Of a stretch of 64,000 nucleotides of DNA, positions 37,148 to 45,783 are shown one piece after another. The DNA comes from Streptomyces echinatus (lineage in GTDB: Bacteria; Actinomycetota; Actinomycetes; Streptomycetales; Streptomycetaceae): positions 124,001 through 188,000 of the forward strand of contig NZ_JACHJK010000011.1 of the NCBI RefSeq assembly GCF_014203595.1, given 5' to 3'. The notes beneath the pieces are model-generated. The model was not told the origin of the DNA, did no database searches, and saw only the letters and a program-made list of their open reading frames with translations. The position numbers and the translations under genes were made by a program. Every line of letters begins with the position of its first letter. The stretch's first letter is position 1.

Positions 37148-38566
37148 TCAGCCCATCTCCTCCAGGGCCTTGCCCTTCGTCTCCTTGACGAACTTCAGGA
37201 CGAACGGGATGGAGAGCGCGGCGAACACGGTGTAGATCACGTACGTGCCGGAGAGGTTCCAGTCGGCCAGCGACGGGAAGCTCGCGGTGATGGCCCAGTT
37301 GGCGATCCACTGCGCGGAGGCGGCGACACCGAGGGCGGCGGCGCGGATCTTGTTCGGGAACATCTCGCCGAGGAAGACCCAGACCACCACGCCCCAGGAG
37401 AGGGCGAAGAAGAGGACGAAGATGTGCGCGGCGATCAGCGCGGTCCAGCCCTGGGTGCTCGGGAGCTTGCCGTCGACCAGGTGGTAGCTGAACGCCCAGG
37501 CCTCCAGCGCGAGGCCGACGACCATGCCGACCGAGCCGATGAGGGCGAGCGGCTTGCGGCCGATGCGGTCCACGAAGATCATCGCGATCACGGTGCCGAC
37601 GATGTTGATGATCGAGGTCGTGAAGGAGTAGAAGAACGACTCCGTCGGGTCGACGCCCACCGACTGCCACAGCGTCGAGGAGTAGTAGAACGCGACGTTG
37701 ATGCCGACGAACTGCTGGAAGACGGACAGGCCGATGCCGACCCAGACGATCGGCTTGAAGAAGAAGGAGCCGCCGAGCAGGTCCTTGAAGCTGGACTTGT
37801 GCTCGCTCTTCATCGCGTGCTCGATCTCGGCGACGCGGGCGTTCAGGTCGATGTCCTTGCCCTCGACCTCGGCGAGGATCTCCTTGGCGCGCTCACGCTT
37901 GCCGACGGAGAGCAGGAAGCGCGGCGACTCGGGGATGGCGAAGGACAGCAGGCCGTAGAGGACGGCCGGGACGACCATGACGCCGAGCATGACCTGCCAG
38001 GCCTCCAGGCCCATCAGGTGGCCGCGCTGGTTGCCGCCGGCGGCGTTGAGCAGGCCCCAGTTGACCAGCTGGGAGATGGCGATGCCGACCACGATCGCGG
38101 CCTGCTGGAAGGAGCCGAGCCGGCCGCGGTAGGCGGGCGGGGCGACCTCGGCGATGTAGGCGGGGCCGATGACGGAGGCCATGCCGATGGCGAAGCCGCC
38201 GACGATGCGCCAGAAGGCGAGGTCCCACAGGGCGAACGGCAGCGCGGAGCCGACGGCGCTGATCGTGAACAGCACGGCGGCGATCTGCATGCAGCGGATA
38301 CGGCCGATCCGGTCGGCTATGCGGCCGGCGGTGGCGGCGCCGATGGCGCAGCCGATCAGGGCGATCGCGATGACCTGGGCGAGCGCGGCGGAGCCGATGT
38401 CGTAGCGGTCGCGGATGGCCTCGACGGCACCGTTGATCACCGAGCTGTCGTAACCGAAGAGGAAGCCGCCCATGGCGGCAGCCGCCGCGATGAAGATGAC
38501 GTGCCCGAGATGTTCGGGGTGAGCCGTCCTGGCTCCTGGCTGAGGCGCCTGCGCTGTGCTGGTCAC
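37148..38566 (-). CDS. glcP: Glucose permease GlcP (MFS sugar porter)
   Basis: 472 residues from a GTG at 38566 with GAGGAG 6-7 bases upstream; 12 TM helices. Sugar-porter signatures: GFLFGYDSSVING in TM1, DRIGR repeats (RIADRIGRIR and FVDRIGRKPL), and PESPRFLL after TM6. Streptomyces glucose uptake is via GlcP-glucose kinase rather than the PTS (established). Length and context match S. coelicolor glcP1 by memory. It ends close to smc and is read leftwards. Confidence 0.9.
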   Translation of the reverse strand: MTSTAQAPQPGARTAHPEHLGHVIFIAAAAAMGGFLFGYDSSVINGAVEAIRDRYDIGSAALAQVIAIALIGCAIGAATAGRIADRIGRIRCMQIAAVLFTISAVGSALPFALWDLAFWRIVGGFAIGMASVIGPAYIAEVAPPAYRGRLGSFQQAAIVVGIAISQLVNWGLLNAAGGNQRGHLMGLEAWQVMLGVMVVPAVLYGLLSFAIPESPRFLLSVGKRERAKEILAEVEGKDIDLNARVAEIEHAMKSEHKSSFKDLLGGSFFFKPIVWVGIGLSVFQQFVGINVAFYYSSTLWQSVGVDPTESFFYSFTTSIINIVGTVIAMIFVDRIGRKPLALIGSVGMVVGLALEAWAFSYHLVDGKLPSTQGWTALIAAHIFVLFFALSWGVVVWVFLGEMFPNKIRAAALGVAASAQWIANWAITASFPSLADWNLSGTYVIYTVFAALSIPFVLKFVKETKGKALEEMG

Positions 38567-38666
38567 GTGTAACTCCTCGGGCCGCGGCAACGCTGCCGGG
38601 TGGGGGGCGAGCCCTTCAGGCTTCCAGTGGCGCATACGCCTGCACCGCTTACACCTGAAGGTAAAG

Positions 38667-38676
38667 GCAACGTTGC
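38667..38676 (-). promoter_or_regulatory. Palindrome GCAACGTTGC near glcP transcription start
   Basis: A perfect 10-bp palindrome with central CG, immediately downstream of the proposed -10, at about +1 to +8. The centre resembles LacI/GalR-type operators in shape; the actual regulator is unknown. Confidence 0.5.
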
Positions 38677-38678
38677 AG

Positions 38679-38706
38679 AGACTATGCCTTCAAGTTTCGA
38701 AGTCAA
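38679..38706 (-). promoter_or_regulatory. Promoter of glcP
   Basis: On the coding strand -35 TTGACT (38701-38706) and -10 TAGTCT (38679-38684) are separated by 16 bases, a good vegetative-type promoter that predicts a leader of about 105 bases. The surrounding region is unusually A/T-rich for this genome and carries several TTGAAG half-sites. Confidence 0.65.
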
Positions 38707-38802
38707 TACTTCAACGGCTGTGAATTTTTAGATACCCCTGACCCCTCTGCGTTCAAGAACTGAACACGGAGTCAGATGATCTTCAGATGAATCCCGAGCG
38801 CT

Positions 38803-41800
38803 TCAGCGCAGCCGCTGGGAGATGACCTTGGACACGCCGTCACCCTGCATGGAGACGCCGTAGAGCGCGTCGGCAACCTCCATGGTGCGCTTCTGGTGCG
38901 TGATCACGATCAGCTGCGAGGCCTCCTGCAGCTCCTGCATGATCCGGATCAGCCGCTGGAGGTTGGTGTCGTCCAGCGCGGCCTCGACCTCGTCCATGAC
39001 ATAGAACGGACTCGGGCGGGCCTTGAAGATCGACACCAGCAGCGCGACGGCCGTCAGCGAGCGCTCGCCGCCCGAGAGCAGGGAGAGCCGCTTGACCTTC
39101 TTGCCCGGCGGACGCGCCTCGACGTCCACGCCCGTGGTGAGCATGTTGTCGGGGTCGGTCAGCACCAGGCGGCCCTCGCCGCCCGGGAACAGCCGGCCGA
39201 AGACTCCCTCGAACTCGCGAGCGGTGTCCCGGTAGGCCTCGGTGAACACCTGCTCGACGCGCTCGTCGACCTCCTTCACCACGTGAAGCAGGTCGGCGCG
39301 GGTCTTCTTCAGGTCCTCCAGCTGCTCGCTGAGGAACTTGTGCCGCTCCTCCAGCGCGGCGAACTCCTCCAGCGCCAGCGGGTTGACCTTGCCCAGCTGC
39401 TGGTACGCCCGCTCCGCGGCCCTGAGCCGCTTCTCCTGCTCGGCACGCACGAAGGGGCGGGGCTGGTTCCGGGGGTGCTCGAGGTCGTCCGGCAGCCGCT
39501 CGCCGTCGGCGGTGGGCAAGGGCGGCACGAGCTGGCGCGGCCCGTACTCCGCCACCAGCCCCTCCGGTTCGACACCCAGTTCCTCCAGCGCCTTGGTCTC
39601 CAGCTGCTCGATGCGCAGCCGCTTCTCGGCCCCGAGTACCTCGCCGCGGTGCACCGAATCCGTCAACTTGTCGAGTTCGGCTTTCAGTTCACGGCCGGCC
39701 GTACGCGCGGCGGCCAGTTCCCGCTCGCCCCGGGCCTTGGCGGCCTCGGCGGCGGAGCGCTCCCGCTCCGCCCGGGCGAGGGACACCTCGACGTGCGCGA
39801 GCAGCTGCCGGGCACCGGAGGCGACGGCCTCGGCCACGGCCGCCTCGTGCCGCAGCCGGGCCCGGCGCTGCTCGGCACGCGCGCGTGCCTCGCGTTCGGC
39901 CCGGGCCGCCCGGTCCAGCGAGTCGGCGCGCCCGGCAAGTCCCTTGACCCGCTCCTCGTGCGTACGGACCTGGAGGCGGGCCTCCATCTCGGTCTGCCGG
40001 GCGTTGGCCCCGTCCGCGGCGAGCCGGTCGCGCACCGAGGTGTCCGGCTCCTCGTCCACCGGCATCTCCTCGGCCACGGCCAGCCGCTCGGCCAGCTCCT
40101 CGGCCTCCTGTACGGCCTTCTCCAGCGCCTCCTGCGCACGTGCCGCGGCCGCGGCCGACCGCTCGGCCTCGCCGGCGGCACCGCGCGCCTGTCCGGCCAG
40201 CCGGCCGAGCTGCTGGGCCACGGCCGACTTCTCCCGGTCGGCGGCCCGCCGCCGCTCCCCCAGCTCCTCGACGAGGGCGGCGGCGTGCCCGCGGCGCTCG
40301 GCGGCCGTGTGCTGGGCCTCGGCCAGGTGCTCGCAGCGGACCGCCAGGTCGGCGAGCTCGGCGGCGGCCTCGTCCACGGAGGCCTGCACCTCCAGCAGGC
40401 TGGGCGCGCCCGCGGAACCGCCGTGCGCGAAGTGGGCGCCGAGGAGGTCGCCCTCGGCGGTGACCGCGGTCAGCTCCGGGCGGGCGTAGACCAGGGCCTC
40501 GGCGTCCTCCAGGGTGTCGACGACCGCGATTCCTTGCAGGAGGCGGCGGACCGCGGGGAGGAGTTCGGCTGGGCCGCGGACGAGGGTGGCGGCGAGGAGG
40601 GGGGTGCGGGGGGAGTGGGGGCCGGGGGTGGGGGCGATGGCGGGGGCGCCGGGTCGGGGGGTGGCTGCGGGGGTGTGGGGGTCTGCGGGTGCGTCTGCGG
40701 GTGCGTGGGTGTCTGCGGGTGCGTGGGGGCTTGTCGCGCAGTTCCCCGCGCCCCTTGGGGGAGCCTGGGCGCCGTCGTTGGCCGACGGGGCGTCGTGGGT
40801 GTTCGCGCCGTTCCCCGCGCCCCGGGCGGCGTGGGGGTCTGCGTGGAGGGTGGGGGTCCGGGGGGTGGGGTCCGGGGTGTTGGTCAGGATGAGGGAGGCT
40901 CTGCCGCCGTCCTGTTTGCGCAGGAGTTCGATCGCCTCGGCCGCCGCAGCCGGAGTGGTCACGGCGATCGCGTCCGCCGCCACGCCGAAGGCTGCGGCCA
41001 GGGCTCCCTCGTAGCCCGGGGTGACCGTCAGCAGCTCGGCGGCGGGGCCGAGGATGCCGGTGAGGCGGTCGCGTGCGCCGAGGAGTATTCCGGTGCCGTC
41101 CTTGCGTCGCAGTCCCATGGCCAGCGCCTCATGGCGGGCCTGGGTCGCCGCGCGGCTCCGCTCGGCGGCGGTGAGGGCCTCGCGGGCCGCGCCCAGCGAC
41201 GTTTCCGCCTCCGCCAGCTGCCGTTTGGCGGCCTCGTGCCGCCCGGCCAGGTCGGCGTCGCCCGCGTCCAGGCCGTCGACCTCGGCCTGCAGCGCCTCGT
41301 ACTCCTCCTGTGCGCGCACCGCGCGTTCCCGTGCCTCGTCGCGGGCCGTGGCCAGCCGGTCGATCTCGGCCTGGGCGGAGGCGGCGCGCGAGCGGGCCGC
41401 GTTGACCTGCCCGGTCAGCCGGGCGAGGCCCTCTCGGCGGTCGGCGATGGCACGGGCGGCGTCCTTCAGCCGGCGCTCCTCCACGGCCAGCTCGCGCTCC
41501 AGTTCGGCGCGGTGGCCGACGGTGTCGTCGAGGGCGTGCTGGGCCGCCTCCAGCGCGGCCTCCAGCTCGGCCTCCTGCTCGCGGACGCGGGCGGCCTCGC
41601 GCTCCAGGTCCTCCGGGTCCCGGCCGCGCCGCTCCTCGGGCGGCGCGGAGGTGGCGCTCTTGACCCGGGCGTCGGCCAGCGAGACGGTGCCGCGCACGCG
41701 TTCGGCGAGCTGGGACAGCTCGTACCAGGTCTGCTGGGCGCGCTGGAGGCGCGGGGTGAGCCGGCGTACCTCGTCCTCCAGCAGGGCCTCCCGCTGGAGC

Positions 41801-42594
41801 GCCTTCTTCAGCTCCTGCTCGGCGGTCTCCTTGCGTTCCTTCAGGGCCGCCTCGTCGGCGACCTCGGTCCGGAGGGCTTCGCGCAGGCCCACCAGATCGT
41901 CGGCGAGGAGCCGCAGCCGGGCGTCACGGAGGTCCGCCTGGATGACGGCCGCCCTGCGCGCCACCGCCGCCTGCCGGCCCAGCGGCTTGAGCTGGCGGCG
42001 CAGCTCGTCGGTGAGGTCCTGCACGCGCGCGAGATTGGCCTGCATCGCGTCCAGCTTGCGGAGCGCCTTCTCCTTGCGCTTGCGGTGCTTGAGGACTCCG
42101 GCCGCCTCCTCGATGAACGCGCGGCGGCCCATGGGGTCGGCGTGCAGGACGGAGTCGAGCTGGCCCTGGCCGACGATGACGTGCATCTCGCGGCCGATGC
42201 CCGAGTCGGACAGGAGTTCCTGGATGTCCAGCAGACGGCAGGTGTCGCCGTTGATCTGGTACTCGCTGCCGCCGTTGCGGAACATGATCCGCGTGATGGT
42301 GACCTCGGCGTACTCGATGGGCAGCGCCCCGTCGGAGTTGTCGATGGTCAGGGACACCTCGGCCCGGCCCAGCGGCGGGCGGCCGGTGGTGCCGGCGAAG
42401 ATGACGTCCTCCATCTTGCCGCCGCGCAGCGACTTGGCGCCCTGCTCGCCCATGACCCAGCTGAGGGCGTCCACGACGTTGGACTTGCCCGAGCCGTTCG
42501 GGCCGACGACACAGGTGATCCCCGGTTCGAAGCGGAGTGTGGTCGCGGAGGCGAACGACTTGAATCCACGGAGGGTCAGGGCCTTGAGGTGCAC
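38803..42594 (-). CDS. smc: Chromosome partition protein SMC, with hinge insertion
   Basis: Condensin ATPase that organises chromosomes with ScpA/ScpB. 1263 residues. N-terminal head with Walker A GPNGSGKSN (31-39), two long coiled-coil arms, hinge around 510-720, C-terminal head with SGGERS (1174-1179) and Walker B VMDE (D1201/E1202). The hinge carries about 90 extra residues (near 573-665) rich in Pro, Ala, His and Asp, between LILT and LLAATLVRG; from memory S. coelicolor SMC is shorter by roughly that amount. The frame stays open, so the protein is presumably functional. Confidence 0.95.
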   Translation of the reverse strand: MHLKALTLRGFKSFASATTLRFEPGITCVVGPNGSGKSNVVDALSWVMGEQGAKSLRGGKMEDVIFAGTTGRPPLGRAEVSLTIDNSDGALPIEYAEVTITRIMFRNGGSEYQINGDTCRLLDIQELLSDSGIGREMHVIVGQGQLDSVLHADPMGRRAFIEEAAGVLKHRKRKEKALRKLDAMQANLARVQDLTDELRRQLKPLGRQAAVARRAAVIQADLRDARLRLLADDLVGLREALRTEVADEAALKERKETAEQELKKALQREALLEDEVRRLTPRLQRAQQTWYELSQLAERVRGTVSLADARVKSATSAPPEERRGRDPEDLEREAARVREQEAELEAALEAAQHALDDTVGHRAELERELAVEERRLKDAARAIADRREGLARLTGQVNAARSRAASAQAEIDRLATARDEARERAVRAQEEYEALQAEVDGLDAGDADLAGRHEAAKRQLAEAETSLGAAREALTAAERSRAATQARHEALAMGLRRKDGTGILLGARDRLTGILGPAAELLTVTPGYEGALAAAFGVAADAIAVTTPAAAAEAIELLRKQDGGRASLILTNTPDPTPRTPTLHADPHAARGAGNGANTHDAPSANDGAQAPPRGAGNCATSPHAPADTHAPADAPADPHTPAATPRPGAPAIAPTPGPHSPRTPLLAATLVRGPAELLPAVRRLLQGIAVVDTLEDAEALVYARPELTAVTAEGDLLGAHFAHGGSAGAPSLLEVQASVDEAAAELADLAVRCEHLAEAQHTAAERRGHAAALVEELGERRRAADREKSAVAQQLGRLAGQARGAAGEAERSAAAAARAQEALEKAVQEAEELAERLAVAEEMPVDEEPDTSVRDRLAADGANARQTEMEARLQVRTHEERVKGLAGRADSLDRAARAEREARARAEQRRARLRHEAAVAEAVASGARQLLAHVEVSLARAERERSAAEAAKARGERELAAARTAGRELKAELDKLTDSVHRGEVLGAEKRLRIEQLETKALEELGVEPEGLVAEYGPRQLVPPLPTADGERLPDDLEHPRNQPRPFVRAEQEKRLRAAERAYQQLGKVNPLALEEFAALEERHKFLSEQLEDLKKTRADLLHVVKEVDERVEQVFTEAYRDTAREFEGVFGRLFPGGEGRLVLTDPDNMLTTGVDVEARPPGKKVKRLSLLSGGERSLTAVALLVSIFKARPSPFYVMDEVEAALDDTNLQRLIRIMQELQEASQLIVITHQKRTMEVADALYGVSMQGDGVSKVISQRLR
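40732..40760 (-). repeat. Dispersed Streptomyces repeat copy 1 inside smc
   Basis: On the smc strand: CCCCAAGGGGCGCGGGGAAC followed by TGCGCGACA. This matches a short GC-rich motif (GGGGCGCGGGGAACTGCGCGA) that I recognise as common in Streptomyces intergenic DNA. Here it is read in frame as PPRGAGNCAT. Confidence 0.7.
40800..40826 (-). repeat. Dispersed Streptomyces repeat copy 2 inside smc
   Basis: On the smc strand this reads CCCGGGGCGCGGGGAACGGC followed by GCGAACA, sharing GGGGCGCGGGGAAC with copy 1 and read in the same frame as ARGAGNGAN. The two copies lie about 70 bases apart within the hinge insertion. Confidence 0.65.
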
Positions 42595-42720
42595 GCCGCC
42601 GGACTCTACCCGGCGCCGCTATCTCACTCCACGAACACTCGCAACCCCACGGTTTCACCGCTGAACACGCAGGGCACACCAAACGTTAAAGAGGGTGAAA
42701 GGATGCGGGGGGATAGAACG

Positions 42721-42742
42721 AAGGGACGCCGAAGCGTCCCTT
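42721..42742 (-). terminator. UUCG-tetraloop terminator upstream of smc
   Basis: A perfect 9-bp stem (42721-42729 with 42734-42742) whose RNA loop on the minus strand is UUCG closed by C-G, the extra-stable tetraloop, followed by TTCTATCC. It ends the transcript of the 67-residue gene before smc. The remaining 42595-42840 should hold the smc promoter. Confidence 0.8.
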
Positions 42743-42840
42743 GCAACTCTGAACGACTGGGTTCCAGTCGATGGATCAACTGAGCGGTTGATACGGGCAG
42801 CCCGACCGCTGCGACTGCTGTCGTGGAGCGGACGCAGTGA

Positions 42841-43044
42841 TCAGGTCAGCGCAGGCTCCGCCTGGTGTGCGTCGATGCTCTCCATGATCCTGTCCTGAGA
42901 GGCGGCGGCCGACAGCGCTTCGTTCTCCGCCTGGATCCGTACGAGCTCGGACTCCAGGTCCTGGACACGCTGCTGCAGCCGTCGCATCTCGGCGAGGAGT
43001 CGAGGGTCGGAGCCGCCGACGTAACCGAGAAGCGCCTTTGCCAT
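42841..43044 (-). CDS. 67-residue coiled-coil protein
   Basis: Starts MAKALLGYVGGSDPRLLAEM with GGAGG 10 bases before the ATG at 43044; an open frame to 43218 upstream lies in the leader. Residues 14-50 form a heptad-patterned helix (LLAEMRRLQQRVQDLESELV), so it probably dimerises. I do not recognise a family with a known function; it lies directly upstream of smc in the same direction and may be conserved in Streptomyces. Confidence 0.8.
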   Translation of the reverse strand: MAKALLGYVGGSDPRLLAEMRRLQQRVQDLESELVRIQAENEALSAAASQDRIMESIDAHQAEPALT

Positions 43045-43424
43045 GATGGATGGTCCTCCACACTGAGTGACCGACCGATGCGGTGTGGGTCGTGAGGGAT
43101 TCGCACCCGCGGTGCTTGGCACATCCGGGTGTTGCTCTGCTATTGCTCCATGCCAAACAGCTAAGGTGCGCGGGGCTTTCAGCGTCTCACCAAAAAGTTT
43201 GACGGTCAACACGATCACGCCCTGTATTGGCGGGCGAACCGGGGCGCACGGCCGGGAAGACGGCGGTGCTGCGACTCCTCCGGACCCTCAGGGCGTGGCG
43301 ACCAGCAGTACCAGCGGAGCCTGCCATGCCACGCCCCTGTTGGCAACCACCAGGGGGTTTCCGCTCTCCGCACGTGCCACTGGCAGCTCACGGCACTGCC
43401 ACCCGCGGGCCCCGCGGTGCCGGA
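43045..43424. other. Intergenic leader with hairpins
   Basis: About 380 bases between the 67-residue gene and acylphosphatase. On the minus strand there is TTTGGCA...TGCCAA pairing (43151-43157 with 43116-43121) and a GCACC-GCG-GGTGC hairpin (43103-43115), followed by a GGGTGCGAATCCC segment resembling a tRNA T-arm. No complete tRNA can be folded. It is probably a structured leader of the small gene. Confidence 0.4.
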
Positions 43425-43706
43425 TCAGCGGATGGCGAAGCCGTCGTAGCCGCCGCGCGGTGTGTCCCAGATCTCGGTGACACCGTCCACCCGCCCGGGC
43501 GTGTCGGTGCCCTGGAGCCAGTCCAGCAGCCCCTCACAGCCCTCCCGCGCCCCCTCCACGACCACCTGGACCCGCCCGTCGGCCAAATTGAGAGCAAAAC
43601 CACTCAACCCGCCGATCTCCAGTGCCTTGGCACGCGTGAACCAGCGAAAACCCACACCCTGCACACGCCCACGCACCCAGGCGACCAGTCGTACTTCCTC
43701 GCTCAT
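43425..43706 (-). CDS. acyP: Acylphosphatase
   Basis: 93 residues; hydrolyses acylphosphates such as 1,3-bisphosphoglycerate. The signature GRVQGVGFRWFT supplies the catalytic Arg and phosphate loop, and the catalytic Asn is in GFALNLADGRV. Normal length for the family. Divergent from the CAP-domain gene. Confidence 0.95.
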   Translation of the reverse strand: MSEEVRLVAWVRGRVQGVGFRWFTRAKALEIGGLSGFALNLADGRVQVVVEGAREGCEGLLDWLQGTDTPGRVDGVTEIWDTPRGGYDGFAIR

Positions 43707-43796
43707 GAGTGCAACCTAACCGGCCGGTGTCGCCTGGGACACGTCGTCCCCCGGCGCCATGGGGTACCGTCCGGATCCAGTGCATCGCATATGAAA

Positions 43797-43816
43797 ACTC
43801 GCTCGATCGAGTGAGT
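43797..43816. promoter_or_regulatory. Palindrome upstream of CAP-domain gene
   Basis: ACTCGCTCGATCGAGTGAGT is symmetric at 18 of 20 positions. A second inverted GAGTGAC/GTCACTC pair follows within about 40 bases. Located between acyP and the CAP-domain gene, 89 bases before the latter, so it is a plausible operator. Confidence 0.45.
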
Positions 43817-43904
43817 CGGATCGGCCAGAGGGAGTGACCCGCCGACGAGTCACTCGCCGTGCGGGCAGCGGGCCGGCCGCGCGTACCAGGAAGAGGGCAA
43901 GGAC

Positions 43905-45449
43905 ATGGGACGCCACCGACGCTCCGCCGCCGGCCGCGCCGCCACGGGCCGCGTCACGGGCGCTACGCACACGCAAAGCTCGGGCACCGGGAGCGACGGC
44001 TCCCCGCGTCCGTCCACGGGGTCGCGCCCGGTACCCATGGGCACTGCTCCCTACCTGAACCCCGAGGCGTACGCCGAGGCCACGGCTCAGGCCCAGGCCT
44101 ACCTGTTCGCGACGGGCGCCGAAGCGGAGCGAGCCACGCCCGATTCCGGTGGGCACGGTTCCGGTGGCGACTCCGGCGGGCACGGTTCCGGCGACGACGG
44201 TTCCGGCGAGGACGGTTTCGGTCCTGACGGCGGACCGTCCCCTGACCACCGGCGGCGCAAGGCGGCCGTACGGCCGGTGCGCGCGGGCCTGCTCGGCGTG
44301 TCCGTCGCCGTCGCCCTCGGCACGATCGCGGTGGCCACGGGCGTGGTGCCGGGCCTGGACAACTACCGGCTCGGCGGCGATTCGCACACCACGGGCCGGG
44401 ACCATGTGCAGACGGCGGCCGCCCCCAGCAACACGGCGAGCGCTCAGGGCGGCACCTCGGGCAGTGCCGGAGCCGGCCACAGCGGTCGCGCGAGCGGCTC
44501 CGCCGGTGGCGGCACCGAGCGGCCCCGCTCCTCCAGCACGTCGGGCTCCGTGCCGGTCTCCCCCGTGAAGCCGGCGTCCCCCAGGCCGGCGCCGTCGAAG
44601 AAGGCCGCCGAGAAGCCGGCGCCGAGGACCACGCCGTCCAAGCGGCCCGCACCCGCCAGGCCGGCCGAGCCCGGCTCCCCCGCCGAGCCGGCCAAGCCCA
44701 CCCGGCCCGCCGAGCCGTCGGCGTCCGCCACCTCGGCCAAGCCCACCGTCCCCACCAAGCCGGCCGAGCCCACCAAGCCTGCCGAGCCCTCGGCACCCTC
44801 CACTCCGGCCGAACCGTCCGCGACCCCGAAGCCGGCCGAGCCGTCCCCGTCCTCGGCGTCGGCCAAGCCGTCCGCTCCGGCGACATCGGCCAAGCCGAAG
44901 CCGGCCCCGTCCCACACGGCCACGAAGACCCCGTCGCAGACCAGGCCGAAGCCGGCCCCGTCCCACCGCACGGCCACGAAGACGCCGGCCCCGGCCAAGC
45001 CGAAGCCGGCCCCTTCCCACACGGCCACGAAGGCGCCGTCGGCGGCGTCCGCGCCGGTGACGGTGTCGCAGGAGGCCGTCGTCGCGGCCGAGGTGCTGAA
45101 CCTGGTCAACGAGGAGCGGGCGAAGGCCGGCTGCAGCCCGGTGGCGGCGAACTCCTCGCTGACCGGGCTGGCCGGGGCGTTCACCGACGCCATGGCCGCA
45201 CGGGGCTTCTTCGGCGACACCGACCCGGACGGCAGGACGCCGTGGGACCGGGCGGTGAAGGCCGGCGTCACCGGCCTCGGCGGCGAGAACATCGCCCGGG
45301 GCCAGACCGACGCGGCGGCCGTGATGACCGCCTGGATGAACAGCCCCGACCACCGCGCCAACATCCTGAACTGCGGCTTCAAGACGCTCGGCGTCGGTGT
45401 CCACTTCGGCTCGGGCGGGCCTTTGTGGGCCCAGGAATTCGGCTTCTGA
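43905..45449 (+). CDS. Membrane-anchored CAP (SCP/PR-1) domain protein
   Basis: 514 residues. An N-terminal cytoplasmic region (1-120) includes a Gly/Ser/Asp repeat (80-110); TM about 127-149; then a roughly 230-residue Pro/Ala/Lys-rich linker built from KPAEP- and KPKPAPSHTATK-type repeats, probably spanning the cell wall; and a C-terminal CAP domain (388-514) with NEERAKAGC, GGENIARGQ and WMNSPDHRANIL. CAP proteins in bacteria bind or modify envelope components; the function here is unknown. A hairpin terminator follows. Confidence 0.88.
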   Translation: MGRHRRSAAGRAATGRVTGATHTQSSGTGSDGSPRPSTGSRPVPMGTAPYLNPEAYAEATAQAQAYLFATGAEAERATPDSGGHGSGGDSGGHGSGDDGSGEDGFGPDGGPSPDHRRRKAAVRPVRAGLLGVSVAVALGTIAVATGVVPGLDNYRLGGDSHTTGRDHVQTAAAPSNTASAQGGTSGSAGAGHSGRASGSAGGGTERPRSSSTSGSVPVSPVKPASPRPAPSKKAAEKPAPRTTPSKRPAPARPAEPGSPAEPAKPTRPAEPSASATSAKPTVPTKPAEPTKPAEPSAPSTPAEPSATPKPAEPSPSSASAKPSAPATSAKPKPAPSHTATKTPSQTRPKPAPSHRTATKTPAPAKPKPAPSHTATKAPSAASAPVTVSQEAVVAAEVLNLVNEERAKAGCSPVAANSSLTGLAGAFTDAMAARGFFGDTDPDGRTPWDRAVKAGVTGLGGENIARGQTDAAAVMTAWMNSPDHRANILNCGFKTLGVGVHFGSGGPLWAQEFGF

Positions 45450-45512
45450 GCCGACCGCGGCGGCAGCCGGAGAGCCTGAGCGCACCCTCCGCCCCGGGCC
45501 CCCGGACGAACG

Positions 45513-45555
45513 CGAAGCGGCCTCCGACCTGAGTAACAGGCCGGAGGCCGCTTCG
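45513..45555 (+). terminator. Terminator after CAP-domain gene
   Basis: Perfect 14-bp stem (45513-45526 with 45542-45555), extended inside by a CCTG/CAGG pair around AGTAA. About 65 bases past the CAP stop, usable in both directions. The rest of 45450-45783 contains no gene. Confidence 0.85.
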
Positions 45556-45723
45556 ACGGAGCCTTCTACGTCAGCCGGTGCAGTTCGGGACGGTGACCGT
45601 CTCGAACGGGTGATCCCCCTCGGACGGTGTAGCCGTTTCCATCCGACGGCCGACCCGGTGCGAAGCCGGGCCGCCCTCCTGCGGCGGCCGTACCGCCGGG
45701 CACGGCCACCACCGATCACGGCG

Positions 45724-45762
45724 ACGGCCCCGGGTCCCCTCCAAGGGGAATCCCGGGGCCGT
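45724..45762 (-). terminator. Terminator after flavodoxin gene
   Basis: Perfect 11-bp stem (45724-45734 with 45752-45762) continuing into TCCCCT/AGGGGA around a three-base loop, 21 bases past the stop of the flavodoxin-family gene. Confidence 0.85.
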
Positions 45763-45783
45763 GGGCGGCGCGCCGGCTCGTTC

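Noticed and set aside
40582..40884. Sequencing error or insertion sequence in smc
   Set aside because: The insertion is in frame, has no transposase or terminal repeats, and both flanks continue the hinge.
38896..42783. Long open frame antisense to smc
   Set aside because: High G+C DNA gives stop-free antisense frames. The sense frame encodes a complete SMC with all ATPase motifs, and the antisense product is Gly/Leu/Arg-rich with no family features.
43045..43130. tRNA-like T-arm (GGGTGCGAATCCC) on the minus strand
   Set aside because: No matching acceptor stem or D-stem can be formed, TTC of the T-loop is TGC, and the T-stem has a C-U mismatch. It looks like a leader hairpin rather than a tRNA gene.
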